Both the position numbers and the translations under genes were made by a program. Below are positions 40,569 to 51,284 of a stretch of 64,000 nucleotides of DNA, in pieces; within the stretch, counting starts at the first letter, position 1; each line of letters begins with the position of its first letter. Under the pieces are notes generated by a model. It was not told where the DNA came from and made no database searches. It worked only from the letters and a program-made list of their open reading frames with translations. The DNA is from Candidatus Ruthia endofausta (GTDB taxonomy: Bacteria; Pseudomonadota; Gammaproteobacteria; PS1; Pseudothioglobaceae), in the NCBI RefSeq assembly GCF_013342985.1, contig NZ_CP054490.1, positions 558,001 through 622,000 on the forward strand, in the 5' to 3' direction.

Positions 40569-40593
40569 AAAAACTCCTTACACGAGGGTTTTT
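40569..40593 (+). terminator. Weak intrinsic terminator after rplI
   Basis: AAAAACTC (40569-40576) can pair with GGGTTTTT (40586-40593, one G-U pair) around a 9-nt loop, the T-rich right arm serving as tail. It could partly separate rplI from dnaB, whose ATG is 31 nt further. Confidence 0.45.
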
Positions 40594-40623
40594 AATTCTC
40601 TAAAAAAGTGTTTTTAAAAGCCA

Positions 40624-42069
40624 ATGGATATCAAAAACACCAAAATACCACCCAATTCAATCGAATCAGAACAATCTGTTTTAGGTGGCTTATTGCTACA
40701 CAATGAGGCATGGGATCGTATTGCAGATATTTTAACCGAGGCAGATTTTTACAATGCCTCGCATAGAATGATTTTTAATGCCATTACCATCCTATTGCAA
40801 CACAACCAACCTGCTGACATTCTCACAGTTAAAGAGCAAGTTAAAAAAACAGGCTCTGAAAAAACCATTGGTGGCTTTATCTATTTAGCTCAAATTGCTG
40901 AAAACACTCCTAGCATTTCTAACATTGAAGCTTATGCTAAACACGTACGTGAATTATCTGTTTATCGCCAACTGATTGTTATTAGTCACGAAATTGCTGA
41001 CACTGCCTATCATCCAAAAGAAATTGAAGTTCAAGAGCTTATTAACCTTTCTGAGAAAAAAATATTTGAAATTGCCGAACAAGTGACTCGTGGAAGACAA
41101 GACATTAGCAATGTAAAAGACATTATTAAAGATGTTGTCAATCACGTACACGAAATGCAAGAATCTAGCGGCATAAGTGGTTTAGAAACTGGCTTTAGCG
41201 AATTAGATAAATTAACTTCTGGCTTGCAAAATAGTGATTTAATTATCATTGCTGGACGCCCCTCTATGGGTAAAACTGCTCTTTCAATGAACATTATTGA
41301 GCACGTTGCTATTACTGCTAAAAAGCCTAAACCAGTTGTAATATTTACTTTAGAGATGTCAACCGAACAGTTAGTAATGCGTATAATTTCATCATTTGGC
41401 CATATTGAAGGCTCAAAACTACGCAACATCATGACTGAAACTGACTGGAACAGCTTTAATCATACCGTATTAGCCTTGGGAAAATCCACGGTTCTTATTG
41501 ATGAAACCCCTTCCATTACACCAACAGAAATTCGCGCAAAATGTCGGCGATTAAAACGCCAATATCCTGACTTGGCACTAATTATGGTAGATTACTTGCA
41601 ACTGATGACCGTACATGGAAAGAGTGAAAATAGGGTACAAGAAATTTCTGAAATTTCCCGCTCTCTTAAAGCCTTAGCCAAAGAAATTAACGTACCCGTA
41701 CTTGCTTTGTCACAACTTAACCGTGCTGTTGAATCACGCCCTAAGGCTGGTAAAGGTCGTATGCCACAAATGTCTGATTTACGTGAATCAGGTTCAATTG
41801 AACAAGATGCTGATATTATTGGTTTTATCTATCGCGACCAACAATATCATGATGACACCTATTCCAATCCAGAAGAGGTCGGTAAAGCAGATTTAAAAAT
41901 TGTCAAGCATAGGAACGGTGCCACTGGTACAATCAACTTAGCTTTTATTGGCGAATATGCACGATTTGAAGATTTAGCCAACGAGGACCAATTTCACGGT
42001 ATAGTTGATGAGCAAATAGACACAGTTTATGCACATAATATAGCTAATTTTAAGCAAGAGCCTTTTTAA
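40624..42069 (+). CDS. dnaB: Replicative DNA helicase
   Basis: Hexameric 5'-3' helicase of the replication fork. The 481 residues have the N-terminal primase-interaction domain (NSIESEQSVLGGLLLHNEAWD, about 9-110), a linker, and the RecA-like core with Walker A IIAGRPSMGKTAL (about 211-223), FTLEMSTEQLVMR, IMVDYLQLM (Walker B), and LSQLNRAVESR / DLRESGSIEQDADIIGFIYRDQ. There is no intein. It is followed 15 nt later by alr, the conserved dnaB-alr pair. Confidence 0.97.
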   Translation: MDIKNTKIPPNSIESEQSVLGGLLLHNEAWDRIADILTEADFYNASHRMIFNAITILLQHNQPADILTVKEQVKKTGSEKTIGGFIYLAQIAENTPSISNIEAYAKHVRELSVYRQLIVISHEIADTAYHPKEIEVQELINLSEKKIFEIAEQVTRGRQDISNVKDIIKDVVNHVHEMQESSGISGLETGFSELDKLTSGLQNSDLIIIAGRPSMGKTALSMNIIEHVAITAKKPKPVVIFTLEMSTEQLVMRIISSFGHIEGSKLRNIMTETDWNSFNHTVLALGKSTVLIDETPSITPTEIRAKCRRLKRQYPDLALIMVDYLQLMTVHGKSENRVQEISEISRSLKALAKEINVPVLALSQLNRAVESRPKAGKGRMPQMSDLRESGSIEQDADIIGFIYRDQQYHDDTYSNPEEVGKADLKIVKHRNGATGTINLAFIGEYARFEDLANEDQFHGIVDEQIDTVYAHNIANFKQEPF

Positions 42070-42084
42070 TAAAAAATATTACCC

Positions 42085-43134
42085 ATGCACGCCATTGCCT
42101 CAATTTCTCAATCAGCATTAAAACACAATCTTTCAGTTGTAAAAAAAAATGCGCCTAATGCTAGGATAGTTTCCATGGTGAAAGCCAATGCTTATGGCCA
42201 TCATATTGATTTAATTGACCCAATTATTAATCATTCTGATTTGTTAGGTGTTAGCGAAATCTTGGAAGTAGAAAAATTACGCAAAACAACAAATCAGCCA
42301 ATTTTACTTCTATCAGGCGTCATTAAAGACCAAGAACTACAACAAGCCATTAAACTAAATTGCCAAATTGTTATACACCATAAAACTCAACTATCCATTA
42401 TTAATAATACCAAACAGAGTATAGATATTTGGATAAAAATTAACACAGGTATGAATCGATTGGGCTTGTCTACCAATGAATACAAATACTGTATAAAGTT
42501 ACTAGAAAATAATCCACTGATTAATATCCAATGTGTCATGAGCCATTTCGCTTGTGCTGATGAAATTAACCACCCAATGAATCAATCCCAGCTCTTTGAG
42601 TTTAAAAAATCAACACACGCCACCGTCAAACGCTCAATAGCAAATTCTGCTGCAATTTTGTCAAATTCAGCCTCACACTTTGATTATGTTCGCCCTGGCA
42701 TTATGTTGTATGGTGTTTCTCCTTTTGATATTATTAATCACAATCTTAAACCAGTTATGCAATTATCAGCGCCAATTATATCAATTAAAATCATCAAAAC
42801 TGGTGATTCAGTTGGCTATAGTGCTACTTGGACAGCCAACAAACCAACAACCGTAGCAACTATCGGCATTGGCTATGGCGATGGCTACCCGCGCCATGCT
42901 AAAAATGGTACACCTGTGCTAATTAATAACACCTTATGCCCACTTATTGGTCGCGTGTCGATGGATTTAATTTGTGTTGATATAAGCAACATTAATGCCA
43001 GTGTTGGAGATAACGCGATTCTTTGGGGTAATCAGCAATTACGCATCGAAACCATTGCAAAATGCAGTGCTACTATTGCTTATGAACTACTAGCAGGTGT
43101 TAGTTCCCGAGTTACCTTTATCAATGCTATATGA
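42085..43134 (+). CDS. alr: Alanine racemase
   Basis: PLP enzyme making D-alanine for peptidoglycan. The 349 residues contain the PLP lysine in MVKANAYGHH (about 31-40; most homologues have NAYGHG), INTGMNRLG, FDYVRPGIMLYGVSPF, the catalytic tyrosine of the second half in VGYSATWTA, and the C-terminal GRVSMDLICVD and YELLAGVSSRV. The stop overlaps the next gene by 4 nt (ATGAG). An intact gene implies the organism still makes peptidoglycan. Confidence 0.95.
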   Translation: MHAIASISQSALKHNLSVVKKNAPNARIVSMVKANAYGHHIDLIDPIINHSDLLGVSEILEVEKLRKTTNQPILLLSGVIKDQELQQAIKLNCQIVIHHKTQLSIINNTKQSIDIWIKINTGMNRLGLSTNEYKYCIKLLENNPLINIQCVMSHFACADEINHPMNQSQLFEFKKSTHATVKRSIANSAAILSNSASHFDYVRPGIMLYGVSPFDIINHNLKPVMQLSAPIISIKIIKTGDSVGYSATWTANKPTTVATIGIGYGDGYPRHAKNGTPVLINNTLCPLIGRVSMDLICVDISNINASVGDNAILWGNQQLRIETIAKCSATIAYELLAGVSSRVTFINAI

Positions 43135-43832
43135 GCCATAGCTTTGTTCAAATTAGTGATTGCCATATTGATGATCTTGAAAACACTATGGGTGTTAATA
43201 CCCATGTCAATTTAAAAAAAATCATCAATAAAATCATCAACATCAACATTGATGCCTTATTAATTAGTGGGGATCTTACCCACAATGGCACAATCACTTC
43301 TTACAAAACTTTACAACAAATACTTTCTCCTGTCCAAACAAGGCTATTAGTCATATCTGGCAATCATGATATTGATAACAATTTAAATGCTATTTTTTCT
43401 AAAAATTTATCCAGCCAATTCACACTGGGAAAATGGGAAATTATCGCTACAAATTCCGTGCAAATATCAAAGACTAGTGGATTTTTAACAAAAGATGAAC
43501 TTATAAAACTAGACTTTAATTTAACACAATCAACTGCTAAATATATACTCATTGTCTTACACCACCCTATCGTACCAATGAACAGCACTTGGGACGATTC
43601 ATTATCTTTAGAAAACCCAAAAGCATTGTTTAACGTGCTTGATAAATACCCTAAAATACAAGCTATACTATTTGGTCATACGCATCAAGCAGCTGAATTT
43701 AGTAGATTGGGGGTAAAAATTATTTCATGCCCATCAACTGCCTTGCAATTTAACAATGAAACTAGGATTGGCTTTAACCATTACACGCTGCATGATAGTG
43801 GTCAAGTAACAATTGACACACAATGGATATAG
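43131..43832 (+). CDS. Calcineurin-like metallophosphoesterase, CpdA-type
   Basis: A 233-residue phosphodiesterase with the complete dimetal motif set: FVQISDCHI (D-x-H), SGDLTHNG (GDxxH region), SGNHDI, LHHP, and GHTHQA. This pattern fits the class III cAMP phosphodiesterase CpdA, but the substrate cannot be fixed from sequence. It overlaps alr (4 nt) and the frameshifted gene downstream (10 nt), so it belongs to the dnaB-alr unit. Confidence 0.85.
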   Translation: MSHSFVQISDCHIDDLENTMGVNTHVNLKKIINKIININIDALLISGDLTHNGTITSYKTLQQILSPVQTRLLVISGNHDIDNNLNAIFSKNLSSQFTLGKWEIIATNSVQISKTSGFLTKDELIKLDFNLTQSTAKYILIVLHHPIVPMNSTWDDSLSLENPKALFNVLDKYPKIQAILFGHTHQAAEFSRLGVKIISCPSTALQFNNETRIGFNHYTLHDSGQVTIDTQWI

Positions 43833-44220
43833 AACAACATTTTTTAAAATCTTTATACAATCAGAAAGAGCCAAAAACTTACACCCAAGTTTCGCAGTTG
43901 TTTGAATTGAACTATCAAAAAATTTTAAAACTTATGCCACTATTAAAGCAAACCTCTGATGATTATGTCATTAAGCACAATAGTGAAAACGACTTACATT
44001 TTATTGTAGAAGAGAGGTTTACCCACACAGATGTTTTCACACTAATGCACAATTATTAGAAGTCATCTCTGTGTGCAATCAAACCAGCCTTAATCGCACC
44101 CGCCCATATTTAGCACAATGCTCTGATATGAATATACAATGGGAGTTAAATACATCTATCGATAAATGGTTGGATTATTGCTTAAATAAGTACCAAGAAA
44201 AAGCATGGCAAACACTATAA
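43823..44220 (+). pseudogene. Unrecognised gene with a frameshift
   Basis: The frame from the ATG at 43823 (MDIEQHFLKSLYNQKEPKTYTQVSQLF) ends at 44059. One frame over, from about 44040, it continues without a stop as NAQLLEVISVCNQTSLNRTRPYLAQ to EKAWQTL and a TAA at 44218-44220. The second part overlaps the nucleotidase start exactly as operon neighbours do here, so this was a single gene of about 132 codons. The N-terminal part looks like a small helical DNA- or RNA-binding fold. No family recognised. A sequencing error would also explain it. Confidence 0.6.
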
Positions 44221-45095
44221 AAAAAAAATTGATTATTGCCATCTCATCAAGAGCCTTATTTAATCTTGATGAATCGCATAAAATATTTAAAGAACAAGGG
44301 GTTGAGGCTTACGCCGAACATCAAGAAGAAAATGAGAAGGTTGTTTTACAATCTGGGGTTGGTTTTTCACTGGTCAAAAAATTACTAGCCCTCAACAGCA
44401 CAAGAGATCCCATTGATGTCATCCTGCTTTCACGCAATAGCGCTGACACGGGCCTACGTATTTTTAATTCCATTGAACATTACGGCTTAAACATTTCAAA
44501 AGCAGCCTTTACCTGTGGAGAAAGCACGCACAATCTTGTCGGTACATTTGAGGCAGATTTATTCTTATCAAGTAATTATCAAGATGTACAAAAAGCCTTG
44601 GAATCAGGTTTTGCAGCAGCATCAATCCTCGGTTCTGACTCACAAGAACCACACGAAACTCAGTTGCGTATCGCTTTTGATGGCGATGCCGTTATTTTTT
44701 CAGACGAATCAGAGCGAATTTTTCAAGAAAAAGGCTTAGAAGCCTTTTCAGAAAACGAAAAAAACTTAGCTAATATTGCACTCAAAGCTGGCCCATTCAA
44801 ATACTTTCTAATGTCATTACAAAAAATACAATCTGCCTTTCCAGCAGCAAACAATCCAATTAGAACCGCCCTAGTAACCGCACGCTCAGCACCATCACAC
44901 AAGCGTGTTATTCACACCATGCGTAAATGGGGTATTCGTATTGACGAATCTTTCTTTCTAGGCGGGCTAGACAAAGGCATATTTTTAAAAGAATTCGGTG
45001 CTGATATCTTTTTCGATGATCAGCGCCAACACTGTCAATCAGCCTCCCAATACGTACCTACAGGGCATGTCCCTAATGGTATTAACAATCAATAA
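44205..45095 (+). CDS. 5'-nucleotidase, cytosolic NT5C1-like family (PF06189)
   Basis: A 296-residue protein of the 5'-nucleotidase family found in many proteobacteria and in animal NT5C1: ISSRALFNLDESHKIFKEQGVEAY, DVILLSRNSADTGLRIFNSIEHYGLNISKAAFTCGES, then the HAD-like core LRIAFDGDAVIFSDESERIFQEKGLEAF and FFLGGLDKGIFLKEFGADIFFDDQ. The DGDAVIFSD motif carries the expected acidic catalytic pair. It dephosphorylates nucleoside monophosphates in the cytosol; specificity is unknown. The strong palindrome at 45097 follows. Confidence 0.88.
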   Translation: MANTIKKKLIIAISSRALFNLDESHKIFKEQGVEAYAEHQEENEKVVLQSGVGFSLVKKLLALNSTRDPIDVILLSRNSADTGLRIFNSIEHYGLNISKAAFTCGESTHNLVGTFEADLFLSSNYQDVQKALESGFAAASILGSDSQEPHETQLRIAFDGDAVIFSDESERIFQEKGLEAFSENEKNLANIALKAGPFKYFLMSLQKIQSAFPAANNPIRTALVTARSAPSHKRVIHTMRKWGIRIDESFFLGGLDKGIFLKEFGADIFFDDQRQHCQSASQYVPTGHVPNGINNQ

Positions 45096-45096
45096 G

Positions 45097-45126
45097 CTTA
45101 AATTCAACTTGCAAGTTGAATTTAAG
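45097..45126. terminator. Perfect 30-nt palindrome after the 5'-nucleotidase
   Basis: CTTAAATTCAACTTG (45097-45111) is followed at once by its exact reverse complement CAAGTTGAATTTAAG (45112-45126), with no spacer. It begins 2 nt after the stop codon. A terminator hairpin is the simplest reading; a perfect spacer-free palindrome is also what a cruciform or a symmetrical protein site looks like. Confidence 0.7.
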
Positions 45127-45551
45127 TGCTACACCTTTTCTAGGTGTCTGCCAACACTCTTAAACCCTAAATCTCTGCCAATCATCTTAACCAAGATTAG
45201 CAATAAAATAATCACTACCACACGATAGCCCTTTATAAATATTACCCCTTAACATGTCAATGCTTTTTCTACCATGTTTGCACGGCACTTGGATTGTTTT
45301 CAACATAACGAAAGGCATGGTAACTGTATTGCTCATAAGTGCTAGATAACATCATTGACATATAATTTAACTTCAAAGCCTAGCAAAACAGACAGGACAA
45401 CTGCATCAAATCTATGCTAAAGCTTTAAATCAATCCAAATTAATATTGGCCTAATGCAATAAAATGAAAAAGATAAATAGCGTATTTTATTTTTCTAATC
45501 CGTAAGATAGAAATTGGTAAAATACTTAAGACTTCTAACACTTACCAATAA
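45127..45551. other. Gene-free stretch with unassigned remnants
   Basis: No intact gene before hisS. The minus strand shows a short membrane-type piece (GYRVVVIILLLILVKMIGRDLGFKSVGRHLEKV, ending at about 45130) and a piece TYEQYSYHAFRYVENNPSAVQ near 45330, separated by stops. They look like parts of eroded genes, which I cannot name. Confidence 0.4.
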
Positions 45552-46820
45552 ATGAGTAAAAAAATCCAAGCCATTCGTGGCATGAACGACTTATTACCTA
45601 AAGACTCTGCGTTTTGGCTGTCGTTAGAAAAGACAATTTTTGATTTGTTTATTAGTTATAGTTATCAAAATATTCGTACGCCAATCGTTGAAAAGACGGA
45701 TACCTTTTCTCGTGCGATTGGCGGGGCTACGGACATTGTTGAAAAAGAAATGTATTCGTGGAGAGAGTCAGGTGGTGAATCATTAAGTTTAAGGCCTGAA
45801 GGTACAGCGGGTTGTGTGCGTATGATGATTGAGCATAATTTGCCCAGAGAGGGGATTCAAAAAGTTTTTTATCAAGGGGCGATGTTTCGACACGAGCGTC
45901 CGCAAAAGGGGCGTTATCGCCAGTTCCACCAAGTGGGGCTTGAGGTATTTGGTGCAACTAATGTCAAGGCGGATGCTGAACTTATAATGGTGATGCGTGC
46001 TTTGTGGCAAGCTTTGGGTTTGAAAAATATTGTATTAGAGATTAATACTTTAGGCTCTAGTGAAGCTAGAGCTGCTTATAAAAAAGTATTGGTTGCGTAT
46101 TTTAATCAGCGCAAAGACCGGCTTGATGAAGGCAGCTTAAGACGATTAAACACCAATCCCTTGCGCATCTTGGATAGTAAGAATAAAGCGATGCAGTCTT
46201 TAATTAGTAATGCACCTAAGCTAATGGATTATTTAGACAAAGAATCTGCACAACATTTTGAGCAATTTAAGACTTATTTAGACGCCTTGGATATTGCTTA
46301 TGTAGTTAATACTTCCTTGGTTCGTGGGTTGGATTATTACAACCGTACTGTGTTTGAGTGGACAACAACTGATTTGGGTGCACAAGGTACAATTTGCGCT
46401 GGTGGCAGATATGATGGCTTAGTTGAGAAAATGGGCGGTATACCGACACCAGCAGTTGGTTTAGCAATTGGTTTAGAGCGCTTGGTGTTGCTATTAGAGG
46501 CACAGAACCTAATGACAGTTGAGTCTACTTTGTCTATTTATTTGGTTGCATTGGGTGAAAAAGCGCAGATTAAATCGATGCAAATAGCAAGTACTTTGCA
46601 TGATACATTACCTAATGCAATCCTTTATAATGACATCACTTTAGGTAATTCTAAAAATCAGTTTAAAAGGGCAGATAAAGCCAAAGCACATTTTGCGTTA
46701 ATCTTGGGCGAAGAAGAGTTAAACAACAATCAAGTTAGTATCAAGCCTCTAAAAGGTCAAGGGGCGCAACAAACCATGGATTTAGAAGAGGCGATTAAAT
46801 ATTTTAAGGAAAGCAAATGA
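45552..46820 (+). CDS. hisS: Histidine--tRNA ligase
   Basis: Class II synthetase of 422 residues. IRGMNDLLPKDS at the start, motif 1 region YQNIRTPIVEKTDTFSRAIG, motif 2 FYQGAMFRHERPQKGRYRQFHQVGLEVFG, the His-specific LVRGLDYYNRTVFEW and CAGGRYDGLV, motif 3 PAVGLAIGLERLVLLL, and a C-terminal anticodon-binding domain. It overlaps yfgM by 4 nt. Base composition is slightly more GT-rich on the coding strand than neighbours, but codon use is ordinary. Confidence 0.97.
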   Translation: MSKKIQAIRGMNDLLPKDSAFWLSLEKTIFDLFISYSYQNIRTPIVEKTDTFSRAIGGATDIVEKEMYSWRESGGESLSLRPEGTAGCVRMMIEHNLPREGIQKVFYQGAMFRHERPQKGRYRQFHQVGLEVFGATNVKADAELIMVMRALWQALGLKNIVLEINTLGSSEARAAYKKVLVAYFNQRKDRLDEGSLRRLNTNPLRILDSKNKAMQSLISNAPKLMDYLDKESAQHFEQFKTYLDALDIAYVVNTSLVRGLDYYNRTVFEWTTTDLGAQGTICAGGRYDGLVEKMGGIPTPAVGLAIGLERLVLLLEAQNLMTVESTLSIYLVALGEKAQIKSMQIASTLHDTLPNAILYNDITLGNSKNQFKRADKAKAHFALILGEEELNNNQVSIKPLKGQGAQQTMDLEEAIKYFKESK

Positions 46821-47434
46821 AAAATTTTATTGAAGTAGATAAGACTGAAGAAGAACAGGTCGAACAAGTTAAACGCTGGATTAAAGAAAATACGCTACAA
46901 ATTGTTGTTAGTGTTAGCTTGGGTTTGGGTAGCATTTGGGGGTTTGATGCTTATAAAAATTATCAACACTCACAACTGATTGAAGCACGAAATATTTACT
47001 TAGCACTTACCTCAAATCCTAGCGACACACAAGCTTATGAACAGCTAAAAAACAACCATGCAGATAGCGGTTATCTTGATCAAGCAACCTTGATCTTAGC
47101 TAAAAATGCAGTGGCTAATAAAGATTATACACAAGCGCTTGAATATCTTACTCCGTTGAGTGATGCAAGCAATGTCTCTATTGCTAAAGTTGTCAATATG
47201 AGAATAGCCAGCCTACATTTAGAAATGGGCAGTTATAAACAAGCACTTGATGCGCTAAATACTGCGCCTAATAGTGCATTTAACGGCTTGTATAATCAAC
47301 TTAAAGGGGATATTTATTTAGCTGATAATCAAATTGACAATGCTAAAAAATATTATAAATTAGCATTTAATCAAATTTCTAAAGATTCTGGATTGCAAAA
47401 TTTGATTAAAATTAAGTTAAACGACCTTAACTAA
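46817..47434 (+). CDS. yfgM: YfgM-type TPR membrane protein
   Basis: Inner-membrane protein with periplasmic tetratricopeptide repeats; in E. coli it works with the SecYEG translocon and PpiD. The 205 residues start with acidic EVDKTEEEQVEQVKRWIKEN, then a single membrane helix (about 26-43), then TPR-like helices (YTQALEYLTPLSDAS, GSYKQALDALNTAPN, NQIDNAKKYYKLAFNQI). Position between hisS and der is conserved, but bamB, which normally lies between yfgM and der, is missing. Its partner ppiD is intact at 33502-35355. Confidence 0.88.
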   Translation: MKNFIEVDKTEEEQVEQVKRWIKENTLQIVVSVSLGLGSIWGFDAYKNYQHSQLIEARNIYLALTSNPSDTQAYEQLKNNHADSGYLDQATLILAKNAVANKDYTQALEYLTPLSDASNVSIAKVVNMRIASLHLEMGSYKQALDALNTAPNSAFNGLYNQLKGDIYLADNQIDNAKKYYKLAFNQISKDSGLQNLIKIKLNDLN

Positions 47435-47440
47435 TCAGCC

Positions 47441-48841
47441 ATGGGTTTGCCTATTATTTGCCTTGTTGGACGGCCTAATGTTGGCAAATCCACGCTGTTT
47501 AATCGCCTAAGCCGTTCATGCCAAGCATTGGTGTCTGATTTTGAAGGGTTAACTCGCGATCGTCAATACGTAGAAGTACTTTTAGATGATGACACGCAAA
47601 CTTTTGCCACAATTATTGACACAGGCGGACTTACCAATAAAGACAATCTAGTTGACAGTGGAATCCAAGATCAAGTACTGAACGCGTTAGAAGAGTCAGA
47701 TGTTATTTATTTTATGGTCAGTAGTCGAGATGGTGTGATTGGTCTTGATTTAGAAATCGCAGCACGCCTTAGAAAGCTTAAAAAAAAAATCATCTTAGTT
47801 TGCAATAAAGCTGAGAGCTTAAACCCAACCTTAGCTGCTGAATTCTTTGAGCTTGGAGTGGGTGAGCCTATACTGATTTCAGCCGAACATGGCCAAGGCA
47901 TTGCTGATTTAATTGACGCTACCTTGCCCCTACTACCTCATCAGGCCACCATTGAGGAACTAGGGGAAATAGAAGGTATTGCTGTGGCCGTACTTGGCAG
48001 ACCTAATGTGGGTAAATCAACATTAATTAACCGTATTTTAGGGCAAGAGCGCGTACTGGTAATTGATTTACCAGGTACCACACGTGATAGTATTTATATC
48101 CCTTTTGAACGCGAAGGGCAAAAATATACACTCATTGACACGGCAGGCATTCGTCGTAAACGCTCAACTCATGAAAAAGTTGAAATATTCTCTATTATTA
48201 AGGCTATTGACGCCTTAGAAAAGGCTCATGTTGTTATTCTTGTATTAGATGCACAAACTGGGGTGACTGAACAAGATGCAACCCTATTAGGCATGATTTC
48301 AGATAAAGGTAGAGCGCTACTCATTGTCATTAACAAATGGGATGGTTTGGATGATTACCAAAAACTAGAAGTTAAACGAAAACTAGAAGTTAAACTTTCT
48401 TTTGTAAATTATGCCAGTGTTCATTATATTTCTGCCCTACACGGCTCTGGTGTCGGTAAATTATTTGCACCCATTAACCAGTCTTATCAAAATGCTGGTG
48501 GGCAATATCCAACCTCAGTATTGAATAAAATTTTAGAAAAGGCCAATCAAGGTCATCAGCCACCACCTGTTAAAGGCAGAAGGCTAAAAATCAAATACGT
48601 CAACCAAACTGGTGTGTTTCCGCCAACGTTTACTTTTCATGGTAATCATCTACAAAACGTGCCAAATGCCTATGAGCGTTATTTAAAGAACTTTTTTATT
48701 AATGCTTTAAAGTTAACTAATACGCCTATCAAAATTGAATATAAAAGTGGCGACAATCCTTTTAAAGATAGAAAAAATATATTGAGTGCTAGACAAATTG
48801 CTAAAAAACGTCGTTTAATGAAATTTGTTAAAAAGCGTTAA
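47441..48841 (+). CDS. der: GTPase Der (EngA), ribosome assembly
   Basis: Double-GTPase needed for 50S maturation. The 466 residues have G domain 1 with VGRPNVGKSTLFNRL (about 7-21), DTGG and NKAE; G domain 2 with LGRPNVGKSTLINRIL (near 183), DTAGIRRK and NKWD; and a C-terminal KH-like domain (KIKYVNQTGVFPPTFTFHGN) with a basic tail. NKAE stands for the usual NKxD in the first G domain, a substitution worth noting. It follows yfgM directly. Confidence 0.96.
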   Translation: MGLPIICLVGRPNVGKSTLFNRLSRSCQALVSDFEGLTRDRQYVEVLLDDDTQTFATIIDTGGLTNKDNLVDSGIQDQVLNALEESDVIYFMVSSRDGVIGLDLEIAARLRKLKKKIILVCNKAESLNPTLAAEFFELGVGEPILISAEHGQGIADLIDATLPLLPHQATIEELGEIEGIAVAVLGRPNVGKSTLINRILGQERVLVIDLPGTTRDSIYIPFEREGQKYTLIDTAGIRRKRSTHEKVEIFSIIKAIDALEKAHVVILVLDAQTGVTEQDATLLGMISDKGRALLIVINKWDGLDDYQKLEVKRKLEVKLSFVNYASVHYISALHGSGVGKLFAPINQSYQNAGGQYPTSVLNKILEKANQGHQPPPVKGRRLKIKYVNQTGVFPPTFTFHGNHLQNVPNAYERYLKNFFINALKLTNTPIKIEYKSGDNPFKDRKNILSARQIAKKRRLMKFVKKR

Positions 48842-49074
48842 AGGTACCTCTAATAACCCAAAATTCTTGTCAAGAAGATAGATTCTTACTTTAGAATAGA
48901 TTTTAAAAAATTAGTCATATAAAGGGTTCTAGCTGGTTTTTTTAAAAATTCATTATAAAGTGAAAGGTCGGTTTTTGATGAGTGTTTTAGATTTTTAGAG
49001 ATACCCTTAAGATATTCTTGATATGAGTATTGCACTAAAGACCACGCTTACGTTGCTCTTGCTTGGCTTTTTTC

Positions 49075-49520
49075 TACCTCAACATAAGCGTTTACCCAAA
49101 ATTTCAAATAAGGATAAAAACTCACCACCCTCACCCGCTTTAAGAGTCGATGCATCTTGATGAAAAAACACAGCATTATTCGCCAATAGCGTTTTATAAT
49201 CCTTATTTATCTTGCCGCTGTGATAGTACTGTTCAGTTAGCTTTGTGTAACGTATTAAGCTTTTTATCAAGTAATTTTGATAACATTAATTTACCTTGTT
49301 TTTCACTGGTATGTTTGGCATTTATATGTGCCAAAATAGCTGCCAACTTCATCATCAGAGCGCACTACCAATTTGCCTTTAAATAACCCTGTGTAAACAA
49401 AAACTTTACCACCACCAATGGTAAAAGCATTTCACTGTTGCTTGTTAATATAGATGTACTTCCCAAGGTAAATCTGTTCTGTGTGTGACTTTTAAAAGCT
49501 GATTAAACACACGTTGAACA
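49075..49520 (-). pseudogene. M48-family zinc metallopeptidase remnant
   Basis: In the 725-nt gap between der and pyrG, minus-strand pieces in changing frames read GGGKVFVYTGLFKGKLVVRSDDEVGSYFG, then HINAKHTSEKQGKLMLSKLL, then EQYYHSGKINKDYKTLL. This is the order around the HExxH motif in periplasmic M48 proteases (YcaL/LoiP-like; usual text VRSDDELAAVLGHEIAHVNARHTSE). The HExxH itself is lost at a frame break. The rest of the gap (48842-49075) shows nothing I can assign. Confidence 0.65.
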
Positions 49521-49566
49521 CGAGAAAAATAAAAGAAACAGTCAGATCAATATTTTTATAAACAGA

Positions 49567-51264
<1,698 letters not shown>

Positions 51265-51284
51265 TTAAGATTAATTATTCACAA

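Noticed and set aside
45300-45360. Piece TYEQYSYHAFRYVENNPSAV as a trace of a Y1/REP-type transposase (FRYIExNP motif)
   Set aside because: A single weak motif with no catalytic HUH or Tyr region nearby; too little to call a mobile element.
48361-48400. Short repeat KLEVK-KLEVK in der as a tandem duplication
   Set aside because: The helix is present at normal length in the family, so the similarity is natural and not an insertion.
49150-49386. Plus-strand cysteine-containing 78-codon frame as a novel small protein
   Set aside because: It lies opposite the M48 protease remnant and has no homology-like features or start signal.
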